Positions 50,905 through 59,003 of a DNA stretch of 64,000 nt are shown piece by piece. The notes beneath the pieces are model-generated. The model did not search any database. It had not been told where the DNA came from and saw only the letters and a program-made list of their open reading frames with translations. The DNA lies in the NCBI RefSeq assembly GCF_000720325.1, contig NZ_JOJM01000001.1, positions 186,001 to 250,000 of the forward strand. Reading direction: 5' to 3'. This stretch comes from Streptomyces sp. NRRL B-1347 (GTDB lineage Bacteria; Actinomycetota; Actinomycetes; Streptomycetales; Streptomycetaceae). A program made the position numbers and the translations under genes. Position 1 is the stretch's first letter, and every line of letters starts with the position of its first letter.

Positions 50905-52144
50905 CCCGCGCCTGCCCGCCCGCCGTGGCCGTGGCGTCGAGCGCGTTGACGTCGTAGCTCAGGACGAGCCGCCCGTCGCCGCTCAGCGCGGCGTGCGCCT
51001 GCGGGTTGTACGCGGCCGCGTCCCCGTTCGCCGCCCGGTCCCGCGGCAGCGGCGGCGCGAAGCCCTTGGCGGGGCCGTGCCAGGGCCCGGTGGGCGAACA
51101 GGCCCAGTAGGACGTGACGGTCGTCAGGCCCTGCGCGCCCGCGGCCATCGTGAACAGCACGTACGTACCGCCCTCGCGGACCACCGTGAACGCGCTGCCC
51201 ACCCCCCGCTGGTCGCCGTCGCCGAGGATCCGGCGCGGCTTCGCGCGGCCGTCGGGCGCCCAGCGGCTGCCGTTCCAGTAGCGCCAGGCCGCGGGGTCGC
51301 CGAGGCCGCCGTGCGGGACGCGGGCGACGTAGGCGTGCGAGGAGGGGCGCGAGGCGGTCTGCGCGTCGTTGCCGCCGAAGACGTAGGTGTGGTCGCCGTC
51401 GTCGACCGTCGTGGTGCCGTACAGGACGCGCTCCTCGGGGTCGGCGACGCCGCGCTGGTCCTGGATCTGCGTGATGCCTTCGAGGGCGAGGTCCGGCAGG
51501 GTGAGCGTGGCGACCTCGGTGGCGGCGGGCACCCCGAAGATCCACGGCTTGGGGCCCGCGGCACGGGTCCACAGCAGGACGCGCACGACCTTTTCGTCGC
51601 CGCCCGGGGTGCGCGGCTCGACCTTCGCGGCGACCGGCCAGCGCCACTGCCCCGGCGCGGGGTCGGCGAACAGGGGCGTGGGCAGCGTCCGCTCGACCCC
51701 GCCCGAGCGGGACATCACCACGCCGGAGTTGCGCACCATCGGGGCGGTGCCGTCACGCCACTTGTGCGGCTGCCCCTGGAGGTTCGGCGGCTCGTGCACC
51801 CGGCCGAGGAAGGTGTCGGAGAACAGCCAGAGGACGCGCCCGTCGGGCAGCCGCACCGAGTGGGTGCCGTCGCCGCCGGACCAGTCGTCGTCGCGCGCGC
51901 CGTCGTCGCCGTACGCGGCGAACGCGTCGGTGGGCCGTGGCTCGGCGCGCCAGGAGCCGACCGTGCGCGCCGTGCACGCCGCACCGTCCTTCCGGTCGCT
52001 CTCGTCACCGGGCAGGACGGTGAGCAGCACGGCCACGCAGGCGAGCACGAGCAGCAGGGCCAGCCACAGTCCACGGGAACTGCGGCCGCCCTGCTGCCGG
52101 TCGGCGTCACTCTGGCCGGCGTACGGCCGTGTGGCTTGGGACAC
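50840..52144 (-). CDS. Membrane-anchored DUF4185-like beta-propeller protein
   Basis: 434 residues from GTG/ATG at 52144. One membrane segment at residues about 26-44 (GLWLALLLVLACVAVLLTVL) anchors the protein, with the bulk outside. The outer part shows repeated propeller-like strands and motifs such as GGDGTHSVRLPDGRVLWLFS, DTFLGRV, RNSGVVMSRSGG and YWACSPTGPWHGP, known from DUF4185/DUF5005 proteins related to glycosidase propellers. No catalytic activity can be assigned. It lies directly before the sialidase gene on the same strand. Confidence 0.7.
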   Translation of the reverse strand: MSQATRPYAGQSDADRQQGGRSSRGLWLALLLVLACVAVLLTVLPGDESDRKDGAACTARTVGSWRAEPRPTDAFAAYGDDGARDDDWSGGDGTHSVRLPDGRVLWLFSDTFLGRVHEPPNLQGQPHKWRDGTAPMVRNSGVVMSRSGGVERTLPTPLFADPAPGQWRWPVAAKVEPRTPGGDEKVVRVLLWTRAAGPKPWIFGVPAATEVATLTLPDLALEGITQIQDQRGVADPEERVLYGTTTVDDGDHTYVFGGNDAQTASRPSSHAYVARVPHGGLGDPAAWRYWNGSRWAPDGRAKPRRILGDGDQRGVGSAFTVVREGGTYVLFTMAAGAQGLTTVTSYWACSPTGPWHGPAKGFAPPLPRDRAANGDAAAYNPQAHAALSGDGRLVLSYDVNALDATATAGGQARVNRNVELYRPRFVSLRLARPQ

Positions 52145-52154
52145 GCCCGGGACG

Positions 52155-54122
52155 CTAGTTCCTCGGGCGCACGCGGTCCATGGGGAGCCAGGCGACGGTG
52201 TCCGGTGTCACAGCAGAGCGCCCCGCCCGCCCCCGGTCGGCGTCGGCCACCGAGGCGAGCTCGTCGACCTCCGCGTCGGTCAGGGCGCGCTTGAAGACCC
52301 GTACCTCGTCGATGGCTCCGGCGAAGTGGGCCCTGCTGTCGACGCGTTGCCCGATGTGCACGCCGAACGGCGAGTTGCGGCTGACCGTGCCCGGCACGTC
52401 CGGCCTGGACAGCTCCATGTCGTCCACGAACAGCGTGAGCGTCCCGCCGCCGCGCCGCAGGACGGCGTGGTGCCACGCGCCGTCGTTGTACGCGCCCTGT
52501 GTGCTCAGGGAGGCCGAGCGGGGCGGCGTACCGCCGTCGCGGGTGGTGATCAGACCGGTGAGGCGGCCCGCCGCGGGTTCGCCGCGCAGCCACACCTGGG
52601 GCTGGTTCGTGCCGACGCCGCCCATCCACAGCAGCGGCTGCTCACCGCTGGTGGCGGCGTAGCGGAACCACAGGGAAAGGGTGAAGTCCCTTGATCCGAG
52701 CGGCAGTTGGGGGCGGTAGCGCAGGCGCACCGCGTCGTCGGTTCCGTCGAAGGCGAGGGCGTCGCCCGTGACGCCCTCGGTGCGGCGGGCGCCGCCGAGC
52801 ACCGCGGCGCCCGTCGCACCGGGCGCCCAGTCGCTCGTGTGCGGGTCGGGGCCGCGCCGCGGCTGCAGCCAGTCCTCGGTGAAGCGCGCGAAGCGGATCT
52901 CGTCGCGGGCGTCGACCGGGCCCGCCTCGTACATCAGGCCCACGTGGTCGCCGTCGGCGTGCACCATGTCCGAGTAGCCGGACCAGTCGGTGGTCACGAC
53001 GGTGCCGCGGTCGAAGCTGTCCCAGGTGCGGCCGCCGTCGTAGGAGGACCGGACGGTCATGGTGCGGCGCCGGTCGGGGTCGCCGGGGCAGGCGAGCAGG
53101 AGCCGCTTGCCGAGCCGCAGCGTCGAGCCCTGCACCTGGGGCGTGTACAGGTCGGGCTGGGGGCGGAAGGGCGCGATGAAGCTGTCGCCGCCGTCGCGGC
53201 TGACGGTGTGGGAGCGGTGTCCGAGGTCGGTGCCGTCCTGCTCGCGCCCGCTGACGTAGATGGAGCCGTCGTGGCGCTCGGTGACGGTCATCTCCGACGG
53301 CTTCTGCCGGAACGTGCCGTCGGCGGCGTCGACGTCGTACGAGTCGGTGGCGCCGATCCGCCAGTTGTCGCCCCCGTCGTCGCTGACGATGAGCGCGGCG
53401 TGGTTGGCGGTGACCCGGCTGCCGTTCCAGGTCTCGGCGTTCACGGCGAAGACGAGGCGGCCCTTGTGGCGGCCGCGGCTCAGCTGCAGGCCGTGCACGG
53501 GTCCGGTCGCGTACCAGGAGTTCCAGTGCGCGGGCAGGATCTCCTTGCTCAGGTCCCGCGGCTTCGACCAGGTCACGCCGTCGTCGTCGCTGTACTGGAG
53601 GTGCGGGGTGCGGTCGCACGGCACGTCGCAGTTCTTGCCGTCCGTGCGTCCCGTGTTGTAGGTCTCCGCGAGCACGATGCGGCCCGTGTCCCGGTCCACG
53701 ATCGGCGTCGGGTTGCCGTGGGTGTCCCCGCCGCCCTCGTTGATGACCTGCATCGGCCCCCAGGTGCGGCCGCCGTCGTAGGACCGCTTGAGGACGAGGT
53801 CGATGTCGCCCGCGTCGCTGCAGTCGTGGACGCGCCCCTCGGCGAAGGCGAGCAGGGTCCCCTTCGTCGTCTTCACGACGGCCGGTATACGGAAGCAGGT
53901 GTACCCGGGATCCTGGGAAGCCTTGAAGAGGATCTGCTGCTCGAAGGACGGCGGCGCCTGGTCCCCGGCCGCGGCCTGGCCGGTCAGGGCCGACGGCAGG
54001 GCGAGCGCGGTGAGGGTGGCCGTGGTCAGCGCGGCGACGGTGCGCCGGGGCGTGCGGAGGCGGGCGGAGGCAGCGTGGTCGAGCCGGGGCGGTCCGGGGC
54101 GTGCGCGGTGTCTCAGCGGCAT
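52155..54122 (-). CDS. Secreted exo-alpha-sialidase (GH33) with LamG-like domain
   Basis: 655 residues from ATG 54122. Signal peptide in residues 1-50 (TVAALTTATLTALALPSALT, cleavage near AAAG-DQ). The six-bladed sialidase propeller has the Arg motif YTCFRIPAVVKT and five Asp boxes (SYDGGRTWGP, SDDDGVTWS, SDDGGDNWR, SRDGGDSF, SYDGGRTWDS). The last 200 residues are a concanavalin A/LamG-type module (FTLSLWFRYAATSG, AWHHAVLRRGGGTLTLFVDD, FAGAIDEVRVFKRALTDAEV) likely to hold the enzyme on glycans. It releases sialic acids from glycoconjugates outside the cell. A conspicuous inverted repeat lies about 35-55 bases upstream of the start. Confidence 0.92.
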   Translation of the reverse strand: MPLRHRARPGPPRLDHAASARLRTPRRTVAALTTATLTALALPSALTGQAAAGDQAPPSFEQQILFKASQDPGYTCFRIPAVVKTTKGTLLAFAEGRVHDCSDAGDIDLVLKRSYDGGRTWGPMQVINEGGGDTHGNPTPIVDRDTGRIVLAETYNTGRTDGKNCDVPCDRTPHLQYSDDDGVTWSKPRDLSKEILPAHWNSWYATGPVHGLQLSRGRHKGRLVFAVNAETWNGSRVTANHAALIVSDDGGDNWRIGATDSYDVDAADGTFRQKPSEMTVTERHDGSIYVSGREQDGTDLGHRSHTVSRDGGDSFIAPFRPQPDLYTPQVQGSTLRLGKRLLLACPGDPDRRRTMTVRSSYDGGRTWDSFDRGTVVTTDWSGYSDMVHADGDHVGLMYEAGPVDARDEIRFARFTEDWLQPRRGPDPHTSDWAPGATGAAVLGGARRTEGVTGDALAFDGTDDAVRLRYRPQLPLGSRDFTLSLWFRYAATSGEQPLLWMGGVGTNQPQVWLRGEPAAGRLTGLITTRDGGTPPRSASLSTQGAYNDGAWHHAVLRRGGGTLTLFVDDMELSRPDVPGTVSRNSPFGVHIGQRVDSRAHFAGAIDEVRVFKRALTDAEVDELASVADADRGRAGRSAVTPDTVAWLPMDRVRPRN

Positions 54123-54154
54123 TCGGCTGGCCCTTCGTAGTGACCATATCGACC

Positions 54155-54177
54155 GGACATATGGACATCCCATGTCC
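54155..54177. promoter_or_regulatory. Operator-like repeat upstream of the sialidase gene
   Basis: GGACAT occurs at 54155-54160 and 54163-54168, and the second copy forms a perfect inverted repeat with ATGTCC at 54172-54177 (GGACAT-CCC-ATGTCC). The element stands 33-55 bases before the sialidase ATG on the minus strand, a usual place for a repressor. The regulator is unknown. Confidence 0.6.
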
Positions 54178-54331
54178 AAGGTGCGGGGCGCCGACGCTAC
54201 TTGGGCCGCAGGGAGCGCACAAGAACCGTGCGTGTAGCTGAAGCCATCCGGGCGAGCGGGTCCGGAATCAACCCTCCTAACGGGTGAGAATGAGCGTCGG
54301 GGAAGGTCTGCGCGCCCCCCGGGGGCCGTCG

Positions 54332-55255
54332 CTACGGGACGAGGACGACCTTGCCGAGGTTGCCGCGGGACTCGATGGCCTCGTGCGCCTTCGCCGCCTC
54401 CTCCAGGGGGAACGCGGCGTGCACGGCGGGCCGCAGCGCGCCCGCCGCGAAGAGCCGCCACAGCTCCCGGCGCCACGCCTCGTAGGTGTCCGGGCGGCCC
54501 CGGGCGATGAGCGCCATCTGAAATCCCGTCACGGACTTGGCGCCGACCAGCAGGTCGTACGCCCGCACGGTGCCGCCGCCCGAGCTGTACGCGACGAGGC
54601 GGCCGAAGGGGGCGAGCGCGGCCAGGGCCGGGGCGAGCAGCTCGCCGCCCACCGCGTCCAGGCAGTAGTCGACGGGCTCGCCCCAGCTCTCCTCGGCGTA
54701 CGTGACCACGTCGGTGGCGCCGAGGGAGCGCACGAAGCCGGCCTTGGCGGGGTCCGACACGGCGCCCACGACGCGCCCGGCGCCCCGGTGCGCGGCCAGT
54801 TGCACCGCCAGATGGCCCACGCCGCCGGCCGCCCCGGTGATCAGCGCGGCCTCGCCGGGCGCGGGCCGCGCCGCGTCGAGCGCGCCGCAGGCGACCAGGC
54901 CGCTGCGGACCAGGGCCACCGCGTCGGTCGCGCTCGCGCCGTCCGGCACGGGGGAGGCCATGGCGGTGCGCAGCAGGGCGTAGTCGGCGTAGCCGTGTCC
55001 GAAGACCAGGCCGGTGACGCGGTCGCCGGGCGCGAAGCCGGTGACGCCCGGGCCGAGCCCGGCCACCTCGCCCGCGATCTCGCCGCCGAGCGGTATCGGC
55101 TCGGGGGACTCGCGCACCTTGCGCACGACGGGCAGCGTCACGCCCACCGCCGCGACGCGCACGAGCAGCTCGCCGGGTCCCGGCACGGGCACGGGGGCCT
55201 CTTCGAGCCGCAGGACCTCCGGGCCGCCGCTGTGGTCGTACCGAACGCGACGCAT
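54332..55255 (-). CDS. Zinc-type alcohol dehydrogenase/quinone oxidoreductase family protein
   Basis: 307 residues from ATG 55255. The start MRRVRYDHSGGPEVLRLEEA is typical of NADPH:quinone oxidoreductases of the MDR superfamily, and the nucleotide motif is ALITGAAGGVGHLAVQLAAH. The Cys cluster of the structural zinc is absent, as usual in the quinone reductase branch. NADPH-dependent reduction of quinones or enones is expected. It is divergent from a MarR gene with 90 bases in between. Confidence 0.9.
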   Translation of the reverse strand: MRRVRYDHSGGPEVLRLEEAPVPVPGPGELLVRVAAVGVTLPVVRKVRESPEPIPLGGEIAGEVAGLGPGVTGFAPGDRVTGLVFGHGYADYALLRTAMASPVPDGASATDAVALVRSGLVACGALDAARPAPGEAALITGAAGGVGHLAVQLAAHRGAGRVVGAVSDPAKAGFVRSLGATDVVTYAEESWGEPVDYCLDAVGGELLAPALAALAPFGRLVAYSSGGGTVRAYDLLVGAKSVTGFQMALIARGRPDTYEAWRRELWRLFAAGALRPAVHAAFPLEEAAKAHEAIESRGNLGKVVLVP

Positions 55256-55345
55256 GTGTGCCTCCTCAAAGCAGAACCATTGGTAATCCCAACGATAACC
55301 GTCACTTCATGGGGAAGTCCAACGGTTCTTCGGTACGCTCCTCCC
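55256..55345. promoter_or_regulatory. Divergent promoter region of oxidoreductase and MarR genes
   Basis: Contains the palindrome ACCATTGGT at 55276-55284 and the partly overlapping inverted repeat TTGG-TAATC-CCAA (55280-55292). Both could be sites for the MarR protein encoded next to it, which would control both genes. This is inferred from arrangement. Confidence 0.45.
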
Positions 55346-55798
55346 ATGCGCGAGACCCCGCCCGCCCCGTCCACCATCCGCACCCTGCCCAGCTGGCTGC
55401 TCGGCCGCGCCGCCGCCCGCGGCCGCGCCCTGGTCGCCGGCGCCCTCGCGGCCGAGGGCCTGCGGATGTGGCACCACGTGGTCCTGTCCGCCGTCGCCGA
55501 CCTCGGCCCCGTCGCCCAGGCGGAGCTCGGCCGCAGCGTGTCGCTCGACCCCAAGGACATGGTCGGCGTCCTCAACGACCTCCAGGACGCGGGCCTGGTC
55601 GACCGCACGCCCGACCCCAAGGACCGCCGCAAGAACGCGGTGACGATCACGGCGGAGGGCCGCCGCAAGGTGGAGCGCTGCGCCCACGTCGCGCGGCAGG
55701 CCAACGCCGACCTCCTGAGCTCGCTGTCGCAGGAGGAGCGGGATCGTTTCATGGAGATGCTGACGCGGGTGGCGGCAGTGGACGCACCGGACGCGTGA
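55346..55798 (+). CDS. MarR family regulator
   Basis: 150 residues from ATG 55346. The winged helix-turn-helix reads HHVVLSAVADLGPVAQAELG, SLDPKDMVGVLNDLQDAGLV and the wing DRTPDPKDRRKNAVTITAEG, followed by the dimer helices (LSSLSQEERDRFMEMLTRV). MarR proteins sense phenolic or oxidised compounds; the divergent quinone oxidoreductase is the likely target. Upstream in-frame sequence to 54284 is antisense to that gene and was rejected. Confidence 0.93.
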   Translation: MRETPPAPSTIRTLPSWLLGRAAARGRALVAGALAAEGLRMWHHVVLSAVADLGPVAQAELGRSVSLDPKDMVGVLNDLQDAGLVDRTPDPKDRRKNAVTITAEGRRKVERCAHVARQANADLLSSLSQEERDRFMEMLTRVAAVDAPDA

Positions 55799-55859
55799 CG
55801 CCGAGCCGCGCAACGGGTGCACCGGCGCGTGAGGGCGAGCACGAACCGGCAGGTATCAA

Positions 55860-55883
55860 GCCTGTCCGGCGTTTGAGGACGAG
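55860..55883. repeat. Streptomyces intergenic repeat element
   Basis: GCCTGTCCGGCGTTTGAGGA followed by CGAG is a short element found in many copies between genes in Streptomyces genomes. It lies in the convergent space between the MarR gene and fdhD. Nothing else was seen in this stretch. Confidence 0.65.
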
Positions 55884-55934
55884 CGCGCAGCGCGATGACC
55901 CCAGCCGCAAGCGGGGCGCAGCCCGGGGCCCCGC

Positions 55935-56786
55935 CTAGCCCTGGTCGGCCATGGCCTGCAAGGCCACCCGGTGCTCGCCCGCGTACACGTTCATGGAGGC
56001 GCCCCGCAGGAAGCCCACCAGCGTGAGCCCCGCCTCGGCCGCCAGGTCGACGGCCAGGGACGACGGCGCCGAGACGGCCGCGAGCACCGGGATGCCCGCC
56101 ATCACGGCCTTCTGGGCCAGCTCGAACGAGGCCCGCCCCGACACGAGCAGGACCGTGCGGGCCAGCGGCAGGCGCCCGCTCTGCAGGGCCCGGCCCACCA
56201 GCTTGTCGACGGCGTTGTGCCGCCCCACGTCCTCGCGTACGTCGAGCAGCTCGCCGTCCTCGGAGAACAGCGCGGCCGCGTGCAGGCCCCCGGTCCGGTC
56301 GAAGACGCGCTGGGCCGCGCGCAGCCGGTCGGGCAGGCCCGCGAGCAGCTCGGGGGTCAGGCGCAGGGGTTCGGGGCCGTCCTCGATCGGCCAGCGGGCC
56401 GTCGTGCGGACCGCGTCCAGGCTCGCCTTGCCGCACAGGCCGCACGACGAGGTCGTGTACACGTTGCGTTCGAGGGTGATGTCGGGGACGACGACGCCGG
56501 GCGCGGTCGACACGTCCACCACGTTGTACGTGTTCGAGCCGTCCTGGGTGGCGCCCGCGCAGTACACGATGTTCCGCAGCTCGTCCGCCGCGCCGAGGAC
56601 GCCCTCGCTGACGAGGAAGCCCGCGGCGAGCGCGAAGTCGTCGCCCGGCGTGCGCATCGTGATCGCGAGCGGCCTGCCGTTGAGGCGGATCTCCATCGGC
56701 TCCTCGGCGACGAGCGTGTCGGGCCGCTCGCTGACCGCGCCGTCGCGGATGCGGAGGACGCGACGGCGCTCCGTGGCTCGTCCCAT
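55935..56786 (-). CDS. fdhD: Formate dehydrogenase accessory sulfurtransferase FdhD
   Basis: 283 residues from ATG 56786. Typical FdhD segments are VSERPDTLVAEEPMEIRLNG, MRTPGDDFALAAGFLVSEGV, the redox Cys pair in TTSSCGLCGKASLDAV, EDVGRHNAVDKLVGRALQ and VSGRASFELAQKAVMAGIPV. FdhD transfers sulfur to the molybdenum cofactor of formate dehydrogenase. No intact formate dehydrogenase is present; instead a decayed iron-sulfur gene ends six bases before its start. The open frame beyond the ATG belongs to that remnant. Confidence 0.95.
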   Translation of the reverse strand: MGRATERRRVLRIRDGAVSERPDTLVAEEPMEIRLNGRPLAITMRTPGDDFALAAGFLVSEGVLGAADELRNIVYCAGATQDGSNTYNVVDVSTAPGVVVPDITLERNVYTTSSCGLCGKASLDAVRTTARWPIEDGPEPLRLTPELLAGLPDRLRAAQRVFDRTGGLHAAALFSEDGELLDVREDVGRHNAVDKLVGRALQSGRLPLARTVLLVSGRASFELAQKAVMAGIPVLAAVSAPSSLAVDLAAEAGLTLVGFLRGASMNVYAGEHRVALQAMADQG

Positions 56787-56791
56787 GTCGA

Positions 56792-57170
56792 TCAGTCCCG
56801 GTTCTGTACGTGCTGGTAGCCGAAGCGGCCCTTGCCGCAGAGGTCGCCGTGGGTCACCGGCCTTTCGTGCGGCGAGGTGACCTTCACGATCCCATTGTCC
56901 TGCACGTGCAGGGAGAGGCCGCAGCCGCCTCCGCGGTACGCGCACACCGTCGTCGTCCCGGTCTGCGCCGACTCGTCCCCCTGCTCGCCGCAGGCGTCCA
57001 CGCACTTGTCGTACTCCCGCACGTACAGGTCGTTGTCGACGCGCGGCCGCTCGTCCGGGCGGGCGGCCGCGCGGGCCGAAGCGGTCCGGCCGAGCCCCGT
57101 ACCGCTTGATCCACACATCGACTTGGAGAGTGGTCGACAAGTCGACTGAGGAGGCGAGGAGTTCGAGGAT
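56792..57170 (-). pseudogene. Decayed 2Fe-2S/4Fe-4S iron-sulfur protein gene upstream of fdhD
   Basis: Two frames on the minus strand each hold part of one protein. One frame (57170 to about 57072) reads ILELLASSVDLSTT ... YGARPDRFGP. The next, shifted near 57070, reads VDNDLYVREYDKCVDACGEQ, then TTTVCAYRGGGCGLSLHVQD and VTHGDLCGKGRFGYQHVQNR up to the stop at 56792. This order is that of the ferredoxin-like proteins found before fdhD in Streptomyces and of formate dehydrogenase N-termini. Compared with those, the N-terminal 2Fe-2S part, the second Cys of the first cluster site (expected CxxC before VDAC) and the CxxCxxxCP ferredoxin section are missing, and the C-x-x-C-G-x-G-C motif reads CAYRGGGC. 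Frameshift plus several deletions make it non-functional. Confidence 0.7.
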
Positions 57171-57281
57171 CGCTCCGGCGCCCAGGACTGCGACTCTCAC
57201 GACGGGACGCTCCGTTCGGCCGAGGTTCCGACGAGCCTTGCGTAGCCCCGGGGGCCGGACGGCCGCGCGACGGGGAATGGA

Positions 57282-57297
57282 ATACTGTCTACAGTAT
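57282..57297. promoter_or_regulatory. GntR/FCD-type operator before the OFA transporter
   Basis: ATACTGT-CT-ACAGTAT is an inverted repeat with perfect seven-base arms. Its core TGTCTACA fits the TGTNNACA pattern of FadR/FCD-type GntR proteins. The reverse strand contains ACTGTAGACA, identical over ten bases to a site in front of the GntR gene (59993-60002). Confidence 0.7.
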
Positions 57298-57400
57298 GGG
57301 AGTTGGGCCGACAAGAGGCCGCGCACCACATCGCATACCGTCGACGAATCCCCGTCCGACCCCTTCCCAACGGACCGCCGGATTCCTACCGTTCGGGATC

Positions 57401-58738
57401 ATGAGGCCCCCCGTCGCACCCCCCGGCTGGAGCCGCTGGCTCGTGCCGCCCGCCGCCCTGTCGGTGCACCTCTCCATCGGCCAGGCCTACGCCTGGAGCG
57501 TCTTCAAACCGCCCCTGGAGTCCGCGCTCGACCTCAGCGGCACCCAGAGTGCGCTGCCGTTCCAGCTCGGCATCGTCATGCTGGGCCTGTCCGCCGCCTT
57601 CGGCGGCACGTTCGTGGAGCGCAACGGCCCCCGCTGGGCGATGTCCGTCGCGCTCGTCTGCTTCTCCTCCGGCTTCCTGCTCGCCGCGCTCGGCGCCGCG
57701 ACCCGGCAGTACTGGCTCGTCGTCCTCGGCTACGGCTTCGTCGGCGGCATCGGGCTCGGCATTGGCTACATCTCGCCGGTGTCCACGCTGATCAAGTGGT
57801 TCCCCGACCGGCCCGGCATGGCCACCGGCATCGCGATCATGGGCTTCGGCGGCGGCGCGCTCATCGCCTCACCGTGGTCGGCGCGGATGCTGGAGTCGTT
57901 CGGCACGGACTCCTCCGGCATCGCGCTCGCCTTCCTGGTGCACGGTCTGACGTACGCGGTCTTCATGGCGCTCGGGGTGCTCCTGGTGCGGGTTCCCGGG
58001 CCGGACGGCGCCCGCGGCCAAGGGGCGGCGGGGGCGCCGGCCGGGCCCCAGGTCTCGGCCCGCCAGGCCGTGCGCACCCCGCAGTTCTGGTGCCTGTGGG
58101 TCGTTCTGTGCATGAACGTGACCGCGGGGATCGGCATCCTGGAGAAGGCCGCCCCGATGATCACGGACTTCTTCGCGGACTCCTCGACACCGGTCTCCGC
58201 GTCGGCGGCCGCCGGGTTCGTCGCCCTGCTCTCGGCCGCGAACATGGCGGGCCGCATCGGCTGGTCGTCCGCGTCCGACCTGCTCGGACGGAAGAACGTG
58301 TACCGCGTCTACCTGGGCGCGGGCGCGCTGATGTACCTGCTCATCGCCCGCTTCGGCGACGACTCCAAGCCCCTGTTCATCGTCTGCGCGCTGGTCATCC
58401 TCTCCTTCTACGGCGGCGGCTTCGCCACCGTCCCCGCGTACCTGAAGGACCTCTTCGGGACCTACCAGGTGGGCGCCATCCACGGCCGCCTGCTGACCGC
58501 CTGGTCGCTCGCCGGGGTCCTCGGCCCGCTGATCGTGAACTGGGTGGCCGACCGGCAGGAGGAGGCGGGCAAGGAGGGCGCCGCCCTGTACGGCACCTCC
58601 TTCTCGATCATGATCGGCCTGCTGGTCGTCGGGTTCGTCGCCAACGAGCTGGTCCGTCCCGTCCACCCCCGCCACCACCTCGCCGCACCGAAGGAGACCG
58701 CCGCCGATGACGACGCCGCCGAGCCCGCCGCCCGCTGA
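57401..58738 (+). CDS. OFA-type MFS transporter (oxalate/formate antiporter family)
   Basis: 445 residues from ATG 57401; the frame extends to 57296 but the added 35 residues are polar and run through the operator. Twelve membrane segments with LSVHLSIGQAYAWSVFKPPL at the start, GGIGLGIGYISPVSTLIKWF, GMATGIAIMGFGGGALIASP and YKDLFGTYQVGAIHGRLLTA-like (YLKDLFGTYQVGAIHGRLLT) mark the OFA family, which exchanges oxalate with formate or moves other monocarboxylates. The acidic C-terminal tail overlaps a 57-codon gene in another frame. fdhD upstream supports a formate-related role. Confidence 0.9.
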   Translation: MRPPVAPPGWSRWLVPPAALSVHLSIGQAYAWSVFKPPLESALDLSGTQSALPFQLGIVMLGLSAAFGGTFVERNGPRWAMSVALVCFSSGFLLAALGAATRQYWLVVLGYGFVGGIGLGIGYISPVSTLIKWFPDRPGMATGIAIMGFGGGALIASPWSARMLESFGTDSSGIALAFLVHGLTYAVFMALGVLLVRVPGPDGARGQGAAGAPAGPQVSARQAVRTPQFWCLWVVLCMNVTAGIGILEKAAPMITDFFADSSTPVSASAAAGFVALLSAANMAGRIGWSSASDLLGRKNVYRVYLGAGALMYLLIARFGDDSKPLFIVCALVILSFYGGGFATVPAYLKDLFGTYQVGAIHGRLLTAWSLAGVLGPLIVNWVADRQEEAGKEGAALYGTSFSIMIGLLVVGFVANELVRPVHPRHHLAAPKETAADDDAAEPAAR

Positions 58739-58880
58739 CCCGGGCACGCCCGCGCCGCGGCAGGACCGCCCGCCGCGCCGCCGCGCGCTGATCCTGGGAT
58801 CCTGGCTGTGGGTGACCGTGCCCCTGGCATACGGCCTCTACGAACTCGTACACAAGGCCAAACAGCTCTTCACCGGGTGA
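58707..58880 (+). CDS. MFS transporter small subunit-like membrane peptide
   Basis: 57 residues, ATG 58707 to TGA 58880, overlapping the end of the transporter gene by 32 bases, with AAGGAG at 58691-58696. The N-terminal 25 residues are Pro/Arg-rich; residues about 28-48 (ALILGSWLWVTVPLAYGLYE) form one membrane helix followed by LVHKAKQLFTG. The W-L-W-V-x-V-P-L-x-Y-G-L-Y pattern is that of small proteins encoded right behind OFA-type transporters and annotated as MFS transporter small subunit. It probably binds the transporter in the membrane. Confidence 0.8.
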   Translation: MTTPPSPPPADPGTPAPRQDRPPRRRALILGSWLWVTVPLAYGLYELVHKAKQLFTG

Positions 58881-59003
58881 CGCGATGATGAGAAGCATCC
58901 AAACGAGCGCTCCCAATCCTGTCGCATTACGTCACCTGCTACCCGTGAGTCGCTCAGCAGACTGGACGGTCCCGCACTTCCGGCACCACGAGGGGACCCG
59001 CCC

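Noticed and set aside
56792..57118. Functional 108-residue iron-sulfur protein
   Set aside because: Cluster-binding Cys residues are missing, the motif C-x-x-C-G-x-G-C is broken, and upstream parts of the same protein continue in another frame.
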